DNA of 20,539 nucleotides from a virus: IMG/VR virus record IMGVR_UViG_3300008963_000046, positions 1-20,539 of that record; one strand, given 5' to 3'. Numbering within the stretch: the first letter of the stretch is position 1; each line of letters opens with the position of its first letter. Made by a program: the position numbers and the translations under genes. The notes under the pieces were generated by a model that worked only from the letters and a program-made list of their open reading frames with translations, did not search any database and was not told where the DNA came from. Shown piece by piece: positions 7,187 through 13,056 of this stretch.

Positions 7187-8257
7187 ATGGCAAGTTACAA
7201 TCTAAAATACAACAAGGATGACTCGGTTATCCGACATATCATCATTGGTCTACTTGCAGATCTTAACAATAAGTTAAGCATCTCAAGGCAGCTGACTAAC
7301 GAGAATAGAGCTTTAGTAGATGTGCCTTTCTATTATGCAGTTTCGGGTGATGAAAACTTCATGCGCGATAACTTTCTTTTTAGTACACTAAACGGTGAGA
7401 ACTGTGATGTAGACCAAGATAAAGCGGATGGTAACTATGACCGAGTACCAAGGGGTATTGTTAACTTAACTTCATTCTCGATAGATCCCTCAAAGTTGGT
7501 TAATAAACGCAATCTTGGTCAATATAACAGGATTAACCCGGATGATGGCACGTTAGAGTCTTATGTAGCAGAGTTTGAAATGATTCCAGTGGTATTAGGA
7601 GTTGACATTGAAATTATAGTTTCAAGCCAGTTAGACCTCTTTAAAGTAACTGAGGCTATTATTAAGAAGATGTATAAAGCCAATTCATATCATGTTGAAG
7701 CCGGTCACTTAGAAGATGGTACATATAGAATTAGTTCTGAATATGCAATGCCAGATGATTATACAATGGAGAAGCCAATTGAATATGGCTTTGATGATAA
7801 AGGCAATCATAAAGTTACTTTTAGCCTAGAGGTAAATTCATTTATACCATCGTTTGACTTTGAAGAAGACCTTTACCAATCAATCAAGATCATCAAAACC
7901 GAAAACTGTGGTTATATTGGAAATATAGAAGACCCTAATGGTATTCTCTTTACAGAAATTAATAACTTATATTACAGTGAAGATCACCTTAAACTATGGA
8001 AGTACAACGGAGATAAATGGATATTAACACATGAAGGTCAAGATGCTATAACTAAAGCAGAAGAGACTATTTTAAACTGTAAACAGATCGGCATTGAAGA
8101 ATATGAACGTAGAATATCTAAACGCAGAAAAGCTTCTAATAGAATGACTGTAATCGGTAATTCAAGCTTAAATAGAATTAACGATAACGAAGACGGTAAA
8201 TCAGCACTAGGTGATGACTACAAAGTGATTGGTAGAGATCTTCCATTCAAAGAGTAA
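7187..8257 (+). CDS. 15: gp15-like tail sheath stabiliser / tail terminator
   Basis: A 356-aa protein whose first 225 or so residues follow the T4 gp15 pattern. An early helix I-I-I-G-L-L-A-D-L-N-N-K-L-S-I-S-R-Q-L aligns with gp15 L-M-G-D-L-F-S-N-I-Q-I-K-R-Q-L, followed by V-D-V-P-F-Y-Y-A (gp15 I-R-V-P-I-T-Y-A). Then come V-P-R-G-I-V-N-L (gp15 L-P-R-I-N-L), a Q-Y-N turn, an I-P-V-x-L-x-x-x-I-E-I strand, a helix corresponding to gp15 F-Q-I-V-E-Q-I-L, and a V-T-F-S-L-E-V-N strand (gp15 L-T-F-E-V-N). gp15 caps the tail tube and sheath and joins the tail to the neck. This copy has about 100 extra C-terminal residues, charged and helical. It begins 3 nt after the ATPase stop, so the two are co-transcribed. 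Assignment is by eye. Confidence 0.78.
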   Translation: MASYNLKYNKDDSVIRHIIIGLLADLNNKLSISRQLTNENRALVDVPFYYAVSGDENFMRDNFLFSTLNGENCDVDQDKADGNYDRVPRGIVNLTSFSIDPSKLVNKRNLGQYNRINPDDGTLESYVAEFEMIPVVLGVDIEIIVSSQLDLFKVTEAIIKKMYKANSYHVEAGHLEDGTYRISSEYAMPDDYTMEKPIEYGFDDKGNHKVTFSLEVNSFIPSFDFEEDLYQSIKIIKTENCGYIGNIEDPNGILFTEINNLYYSEDHLKLWKYNGDKWILTHEGQDAITKAEETILNCKQIGIEEYERRISKRRKASNRMTVIGNSSLNRINDNEDGKSALGDDYKVIGRDLPFKE

Positions 8258-8267
8258 ATAGAAGATA

Positions 8268-8282
8268 GATATATAATCTAAA
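8268..8282 (+). promoter_or_regulatory. GATATATAATCTAAA promoter-like motif
   Basis: One of two full 15-nt copies; the other is at 16683. It ends 20 nt before the ATG of the 390-aa unknown, in the 45-nt gap after the gp15-like gene. Confidence 0.52.
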
Positions 8283-8302
8283 CATAAAAATCAAAATACG
8301 AA

Positions 8303-9475
8303 ATGGGTAAATCAATAAAAGGCATCATTTCGCCAACTGAAAGACAAGGAGCTGGTTTTATTTTCGAAACTGCAGGTAAGCTTTTTAAAATTACAGGTAA
8401 TGTGATTGAAGACGCACATGGAGCTAGCCAAACCTTTTTAAACCTATCAAAGGCTCTAAAAACGTTTAAAGTTGACGAATCAGGCATTGAATTCAATTAC
8501 GATTTAAATAATAAGAATCAGATTGGTGAATTGAATGAAAGTAAAGCTGAAAACTACAACCAAATCTTAGACTTAAATGAAAAGGCTAATTTTTTAAAGG
8601 ATAAAATAAAGGAATTAAAATTAGCAAATAAATCCGAAGCCGTAGATGAAGCTGCTCTAGAACTTAAAAAAGTTGATGAAAATATATTATCATTAAGCAA
8701 CAAAGGTACACACGTTCGTTTTAAATACGATAAAGAACAAGATAAAACTTTTATCGGCAATAGAGAAGTTATTACCGAAGGTATTACAGAAGAAGCTTTT
8801 GCAGCCGCAATCATTAAGTATGAAGACAAAGCTCTGCTAAATCTATTTGAAAGTGCTGCTAAAAACTTTAAAATGTACAATCTCTTAGAATTCGTGACAG
8901 AGGCTAAAGATGGTGATGTTACAGTATCTGCAATGCGCACTCAAAATAGAGCATATGCATGGAGAATAAACGAAGCTAATAGAATTGGTAAGTTTATCCA
9001 GATGGAGCCACAAGATCTAGTAGATTATGTTGCAGAAGAAACCGGTGAAGATATTTCAAGCTCAGTTCAAGATCTTATCGATAATCTACAAGAAGATGTT
9101 GATAAAAGAGAGGATTCCATCTCTTTAAAAAGAGAAATGATTTCATTTTTACAAGATCAAAGGGGTAAACTTGCTGAAGCCGATAGAAATATACCAGAAA
9201 TTAAAGAAGCAGACCACTTTTTAAGCTCAGAAATTAATAGAATTACTGAGGAAATTGATGAACTTGAAGAAAAAAAGTTAACACGTAATGATGGTTATGT
9301 AGAAGGTAAGTTAAAAATAGAGTCCGGTGAGTTACCTAAAGGCACTGAGATTATGGTTGACGCAATTGAATATACACAAGCATCAAAAAACGATATTCTA
9401 ACAGTCTTTAGAGAAGATAGTCCATTAAGAATCGAAAAAAGAAAAATAGAACTTCCTAGTTCAGAAATATCATAA
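8303..9475 (+). CDS. Hypothetical 390-aa coiled-coil protein with internal cleavage-like site
   Basis: Not recognised. The N-terminal part (about 1-60) is small-residue rich; about 75-135 and 255-335 are Glu/Lys-rich helices with coiled-coil character. In the middle, residues 191-201 read M-Y-N-L-L-E-F-V-T-E-A, very like the start of phage head-targeted proteins. The M191 codon (8873-8875) is preceded by A-rich DNA, so it could be either an internal start or a protease site. The downstream half contains M-R-T-Q-N-R-A-Y-A-W-R-I-N-E and Q-D-L-V-D-Y-V. It sits between the gp15-like gene and a strong terminator, with its own GATATATAATCTAAA motif upstream, in a virion and late-gene setting. A virion or core protein is the best guess, without a family match. 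Confidence 0.85.
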   Translation: MGKSIKGIISPTERQGAGFIFETAGKLFKITGNVIEDAHGASQTFLNLSKALKTFKVDESGIEFNYDLNNKNQIGELNESKAENYNQILDLNEKANFLKDKIKELKLANKSEAVDEAALELKKVDENILSLSNKGTHVRFKYDKEQDKTFIGNREVITEGITEEAFAAAIIKYEDKALLNLFESAAKNFKMYNLLEFVTEAKDGDVTVSAMRTQNRAYAWRINEANRIGKFIQMEPQDLVDYVAEETGEDISSSVQDLIDNLQEDVDKREDSISLKREMISFLQDQRGKLAEADRNIPEIKEADHFLSSEINRITEEIDELEEKKLTRNDGYVEGKLKIESGELPKGTEIMVDAIEYTQASKNDILTVFREDSPLRIEKRKIELPSSEIS

Positions 9476-9494
9476 TTAAATAATTTTTTTAGAT

Positions 9495-9526
9495 AAAGCC
9501 CATTTGTTTAAACAAGTGGGCTTTTT
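9495..9526 (+). terminator. Rho-independent terminator before gp55
   Basis: A 15-bp stem (left arm 9495-9509, right arm 9510-9524, one G-T pair near the middle, inner A-T pairs probably open as the loop) with GCCCA/TGGGC in the stem and a T-run at the 3' end. It ends the transcript of the preceding 390-aa gene. Confidence 0.88.
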
Positions 9527-9536
9527 GTTATATAAA

Positions 9537-9547
9537 GATATAGTAAA
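9537..9547 (+). promoter_or_regulatory. GATATAGTAAA promoter-like motif
   Basis: A degenerate copy of the recurring motif, 12 nt before the gp55 start and 11 nt after the terminator, the order expected for a terminator-promoter junction. Confidence 0.38.
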
Positions 9548-9559
9548 AATAATTAAAAG

Positions 9560-9937
9560 ATGGCTAAAAATAAGAATTACTTAAACAATAAAGACTTATA
9601 TGATGAAGTTGTTAAGTCAAAGGAAGACGGAAAATTAACAAAAAAGGCCGAGGATATGTTTGTAATATTGGCAGAGCGGACTATTAGAAAGCTAAATTAT
9701 GTAAATGAAGATGATCGACAAGACTGCCTACAATTTGCACTTCTGGATTTGATTAAATACTGGAAGAATTTTGATCCAAAGTATAAAAACGCATTTGCAT
9801 ATTTTACACAGGTAGCAAAAAGAGGTTACGCTAAAGGTTGGAATAAAATACATCCTAATAAATATAAAAATACAATGTCAATTGATCGTATTAATAGTAA
9901 TGATCCAGATCAAGATGGCACTATGTTCAATATCTAA
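9560..9937 (+). CDS. 55: Late-transcription sigma factor, gp55-like
   Basis: A 125-aa protein closely following T4 gp55: N-Y-L-N-N-K-D-L-Y-D-E-V-V at 6-18 matches gp55 N-Y-V-N-N-K-E-L-L-Q-A-I-I. A helix I-L-A-E-R-T-I-R-K-L-N is followed by R-Q-D-C-L-Q-F-A-L-L-D-L and F-D-P-K-Y-K-N-A-F-A-Y-F-T-Q at 71-84 (gp55 F-D-E-T-K-Y-K-N-P-H-A-Y-I-T-Q). This is the sigma region-2-like part that binds host RNA polymerase and the late promoter -10 element. It is about 60 residues shorter than T4 gp55, ending soon after the homology in D-G-T-M-F-N-I; the short hydrophobic end may be the clamp-contact tail. It starts a late operon and overlaps the gp4-like gene by one base. Confidence 0.9.
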   Translation: MAKNKNYLNNKDLYDEVVKSKEDGKLTKKAEDMFVILAERTIRKLNYVNEDDRQDCLQFALLDLIKYWKNFDPKYKNAFAYFTQVAKRGYAKGWNKIHPNKYKNTMSIDRINSNDPDQDGTMFNI

Positions 9938-10410
9938 TGTCGATAAAAAACATAAAGCCTAGTAATAATTCAGGCCACATACAGGGTTATTTTAAACCTA
10001 TTAATCCGGACAAATATATTGGTCCACCCCCTATTATTTATAGAAGTTCATGGGAGCGCAAGTTTATGATAATGTGTGATACTAGAGACCATGTTTTAAA
10101 ATGGTCAAGTGAGCCCGTCATGATTAAATATTGGTCAACTATGGACAATAAAGAACATAGATATTATCCAGACTTTTATATGAAAACTAAGACTAAAGAT
10201 GGTGAAAAAGAATTTTTAGTTGAGGTAAAACCAGAAGAACAGATTAAAAAACCAAAGCCGCCTAATAAAAAGTCTAAAAAGGCTATTAACTCATATAAAT
10301 TTTTAGCAGAGCAGTATATAAAAAATAGGGATAAATATGCATATGCTAAAAAGTGGGCCCATGCCCGGGGTTGGCATTTTATAGTTTTGACAGAAAAGAC
10401 TCTAGGCTAG
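9937..10410 (+). CDS. 4: gp4-like head completion nuclease
   Basis: A 157-aa PD-(D/E)XK nuclease-like protein. Visible elements in order: I-I-Y-R-S-S-W-E-R-K-F-M at 33-44 (helix with Glu40), V-L-K-W-S-S-E-P at 53-60, R-Y-Y-P-D-F-Y at 75-81 (Asp79), and E-F-L-V-E-V-K-P at 92-99 (Glu96-x-Lys98). This is the TnsA-like arrangement seen in T4 gp4 (gp50/65), which is needed to complete filled heads before tail joining; size is close to T4 gp4 (150 aa). The C-terminal half is Lys-rich and probably binds DNA. It starts at the overlapping TAATG after gp55 and is followed one base later by the next gene, so all three are co-transcribed. Confidence 0.83.
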   Translation: MSIKNIKPSNNSGHIQGYFKPINPDKYIGPPPIIYRSSWERKFMIMCDTRDHVLKWSSEPVMIKYWSTMDNKEHRYYPDFYMKTKTKDGEKEFLVEVKPEEQIKKPKPPNKKSKKAINSYKFLAEQYIKNRDKYAYAKKWAHARGWHFIVLTEKTLG

Positions 10411-10411
10411 A

Positions 10412-11011
10412 ATGGGTAAGATTAAGAAAGATATAGGTAAATTAAGCAGAGAGGCTGGTAGTAAAACTAAAGCACGTAGGGATGCTGAAGAGTGGTTTCA
10501 AGAGAGCGGCCGTAACATAAGAGATGGCTCTGTTAAAAACTACGGTAGTAGATTTAGGACTGGAATGATTCATGTATTTAGATATGATAATCCTAAATAT
10601 GAAAAAGAATTAGAATGGTGGGATAGAAATCCAGTTGTTTTAGCACTAGATCCGTTTGAAGGTAATGATTTTGGTATTAATCTTAATTTATTACCAGTTG
10701 CTTTTAAAGAAGACATGCTTGATTTTATCTATGATAGAATGCAAGGCCAAATAAAAAGTAGCTCACTTGGTAAAGGTGGTAATGCGACTGCTCAAGGTCA
10801 ACTAACATTAACATATAACGGTGCTAAGACTTTTCTAGAGCGTTTTGGCTTAGATTTTGCTCTACGTCAATATATCCCAAACCGAAAGGCTAATCAAAAA
10901 ATAGTCAACTATGAGAATTGGGCTAGAATAGCCTTATGTGATTTTATTGAGCTTAATGGAACTACAATTGGAAAGATCAAATATCAATTTAGAAATCAAC
11001 TCAAGAAGTAA
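10412..11011 (+). CDS. Conserved T4-like late protein, 199 aa, function uncertain
   Basis: I do not have a firm match. The N-terminal 40 residues are basic (K-x-x-K-T-K-A-R-R-D-A). The core reads G-M-I-H-V-F-R-Y-D-N-P-K at 51-62, then W-W-D-R-N-P-V-V-L-A-L-D-P at 69-81 and G-I-N-L-N-L-L-P at 88-95. This 'YDPK ... yyDr-PLvl ... GiNlhyLp' layout recurs in T4-like phage proteins beside head-completion genes, and I have a weak memory of it being labelled DNA end protector (gp2). In T4, genes 2 and 4 are neighbours, as here. Residues 110-130 are Ser/Gly-rich and probably a loop. Treat the gp2 idea as low-confidence. Confidence 0.78.
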   Translation: MGKIKKDIGKLSREAGSKTKARRDAEEWFQESGRNIRDGSVKNYGSRFRTGMIHVFRYDNPKYEKELEWWDRNPVVLALDPFEGNDFGINLNLLPVAFKEDMLDFIYDRMQGQIKSSSLGKGGNATAQGQLTLTYNGAKTFLERFGLDFALRQYIPNRKANQKIVNYENWARIALCDFIELNGTTIGKIKYQFRNQLKK

Positions 11012-11023
11012 GATATATAAAAA
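11012..11023 (+). promoter_or_regulatory. GATATATAAAAA promoter-like motif before gp20
   Basis: The GATATATAA core is intact but the CTAAA tail is lost. It directly follows the stop of the preceding gene and lies 18 nt before the portal start. Confidence 0.42.
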
Positions 11024-11041
11024 TGAAAATATTATTATAGT

Positions 11042-12631
11042 ATGGCAGGATTTACCAACAAAAGAAATGGACCTTTAAGTTACGGTAGTAAGCCTTTTAA
11101 TTTATCAAATACCCTCAAGTCACTTTCGTCGTTTGGTATGCGATATGATGATATGGTTCTACGCCAGTCTCAATCGATAGGCCCAATGGAGGACGAGTTT
11201 GGTTACGGTGAGATAAATCCAATGGGTGTTGACAATGACGACATCTACGGAGCATTTGCCGCGATGTCAATGACCGACACCAACATGAAAAAAAATATTC
11301 CTTTTTTTGACCAGGAATATGTACAAAAAAGGAATGAACTTAGGGATTTTTCACTTAATGATGAGGTAGAAGATATTTTAGATATATTATGCGATGAGAC
11401 TGTTGTATATGATGATAAAAACTTTTTTTGCCAGCCTGAAATTCTAGGACTTGATGTATCTGATGACGTCGAAAAAGATCTTAATAAATATTTTAGACAG
11501 ATTTATCATTATTTTGGTTTTAATTCAGATCAATCGGCATGGTATTATTTTAGAAAATTTCTAATAGATGGTTATCTATCGTTTGAAATAATCTATAGCC
11601 CAGATCAAACCGAGATCATCGGTTTTAAAGAAATAGATCCAACTACACTTATACCGGGCTATAATCACGAAGATGGTAAAAAGGTTTGGGTGCAGCACAA
11701 AGACGATCCTACTAAAGAACGTAAGTTATATGACTCTCAAGTAATTTATATCTCCTATTCTTCTATTACAACAGCAAGTCGAGTAAGTTACTTAGAAAGA
11801 CTTATCAGGTCATTTAACTTACTAAGGATCATGGAACATACTAGAGTTGTATGGGCCGTGACTAACTCTTCATTTAGAATGAAGTTTATTATCCCAGTTG
11901 GTGGTAAATCTAAAACGCGTGCTAAACAGTCTTTGGCACAATTAATGAACTCTTATAAGGAGAATGTTGATTTTGACTGGGATAGCGCTACACTGCATAC
12001 AGATGGTAAACCGATGCTTCAGTTCAATAAAGAGTACTGGCTACCAAGTAAAGAAGGTGAAAGCCCTGAGATTGAAACTCTAGGCGGTGAAGGGCCAGAC
12101 CTTTCAGATACAGAGGCTCTTAAATACTTTAGCGATAAGTTAAAGCACGTTTCTAAAATTCCTTACTCAAGATTCTTATATGAAGATGGCGGTGGAGACT
12201 TTAACCTTGCAGCCGATGGTATGATCCGCGATGAGGTCAAATTCAGTAAGTTTATTAAGAGACTTAGATCTACATTCCAAGAAATTTTAGTTAAACCACT
12301 CTATATCCAAATGTGCCTTAAATACCCGGAGTTTAGCAAAGATCCACAGTTTAAGACCCAGGTTGCATTAAGATTTAATGAAGAGAATATGTTTGCTGAA
12401 TTAAAGCATATGGAAATTATGGAACGTAGATTAGACTTTATCGGCCAAATGCGTGACAGTCTAATGACGATGAATCAAGAAACAATGGAAGAAGAATACT
12501 ACTTCGATATGGAATATCTAGTGAAAAAGTACTTGAAATTAACCGATGATGAGATTAAGGCTAATGATGCTGCTAAAGCTAGAGAAGATGCTGAAGACGC
12601 AAGCGATGATGACGACATGGGCGGTTTATAA
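11042..12631 (+). CDS. 20: Portal vertex protein gp20
   Basis: A 529-aa portal protein, close to T4 gp20 (524). The diagnostic stretch is in the middle: R-V-V-W-A-V-T-N-S-S-F-R-M-K-F-I-I-P-V-G aligns with T4 R-V-W-R-I-V-R-A-P-E-R-R-V-F-Y-I-D-V-G. It is followed by the A-K-Q-S-L-A-Q-L-M helix, H-T-D-G-K-P-M-L, E-Y-W-L-P (T4 D-F-W-L-P), E-I-E-T-L-G-G-E, and I-P-Y-S-R-F (T4 I-P-L-S-R). Twelve copies would form the ring at the unique head vertex through which the terminase packages DNA, and which starts prohead assembly on the scaffold. The C-terminus is very acidic (D/E/A-rich). It is followed by a small acidic gene and the protease-scaffold, the usual T4 order 20-67/68-21-22-23. Confidence 0.95.
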   Translation: MAGFTNKRNGPLSYGSKPFNLSNTLKSLSSFGMRYDDMVLRQSQSIGPMEDEFGYGEINPMGVDNDDIYGAFAAMSMTDTNMKKNIPFFDQEYVQKRNELRDFSLNDEVEDILDILCDETVVYDDKNFFCQPEILGLDVSDDVEKDLNKYFRQIYHYFGFNSDQSAWYYFRKFLIDGYLSFEIIYSPDQTEIIGFKEIDPTTLIPGYNHEDGKKVWVQHKDDPTKERKLYDSQVIYISYSSITTASRVSYLERLIRSFNLLRIMEHTRVVWAVTNSSFRMKFIIPVGGKSKTRAKQSLAQLMNSYKENVDFDWDSATLHTDGKPMLQFNKEYWLPSKEGESPEIETLGGEGPDLSDTEALKYFSDKLKHVSKIPYSRFLYEDGGGDFNLAADGMIRDEVKFSKFIKRLRSTFQEILVKPLYIQMCLKYPEFSKDPQFKTQVALRFNEENMFAELKHMEIMERRLDFIGQMRDSLMTMNQETMEEEYYFDMEYLVKKYLKLTDDEIKANDAAKAREDAEDASDDDDMGGL

Positions 12632-12639
12632 ATTTAAAA

Positions 12640-12650
12640 GATATATAGAA
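12640..12650 (+). promoter_or_regulatory. GATATATAGAA motif abutting the start codon
   Basis: Contains the GATATATA core but lies only one base from the ATG of the acidic core-like protein. A transcript from it would be nearly leaderless, so this copy may be fortuitous. Confidence 0.22.
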
Positions 12651-12651
12651 T

Positions 12652-13002
12652 ATGAAAATCTATAATAATTTTGAATCATTTATAAAAGAAGCAATAAAGG
12701 CAGGTGAAGAATCAGAGGTGTATATTGATGATTATACTCTAGATTCAGGTGATACAATTAAAGCCACAGAGATCTTAGGTGCAATTGAATCAACGTCGAC
12801 CGAAAAAGAGTTTAAGCAATACTTTTTTGACCAATATGGAGAGGGGTCTTTTATAGACGGTGAACTTGATGATCTAACTAAATTCTTTAATGATGTTAAA
12901 GCAGAAGAGAGAGATAAAGATAATCAGGATGGTGCAGAAGCCAGTGATGACAGTGGTGATGGGTCAGAAGAAAGCGATACAGATCTAGATATTGATTTAT
13001 AA
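12652..13002 (+). CDS. Small acidic prohead core-like protein with targeting peptide
   Basis: A 116-aa protein placed between portal and protease, the slot of T4 gp67 and gp68 (prohead core proteins). I see no direct sequence match to either; the call is from position and character. The N-terminus M-K-I-Y-N-N-F-E-S-F-I-K-E-A closely matches the T4 internal-protein targeting peptide pattern (M-K-T-Y-Q-E-F-I-A-E-A), with I-K-E/A a good site for the gp21 protease. The C-terminal 35 residues are almost all D/E/S/G (D-S-G-D-G-S-E-E-S-D-T-D), like acidic scaffold cores. The middle (40-85) looks helical. Inferred role: component of the assembly core, trimmed and lost or retained during maturation. 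Confidence 0.82.
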   Translation: MKIYNNFESFIKEAIKAGEESEVYIDDYTLDSGDTIKATEILGAIESTSTEKEFKQYFFDQYGEGSFIDGELDDLTKFFNDVKAEERDKDNQDGAEASDDSGDGSEESDTDLDIDL

Positions 13003-13027
13003 TAGGATATTTACATAATAAAAAGAT

Positions 13028-13040
13028 GATATATACTAAA
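13028..13040 (+). promoter_or_regulatory. GATATATACTAAA promoter-like motif
   Basis: A good copy, one base short in the middle, located 16 nt before the protease-scaffold start in a 54-nt gap. Confidence 0.45.
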
Positions 13041-13056
13041 AATACAAGCGTATAGA

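Noticed and set aside
8554-8940. Antisense open frame across the 390-aa unknown
   Set aside because: Ser/Leu-rich shadow of a Lys/Glu-rich helix; no independent support.
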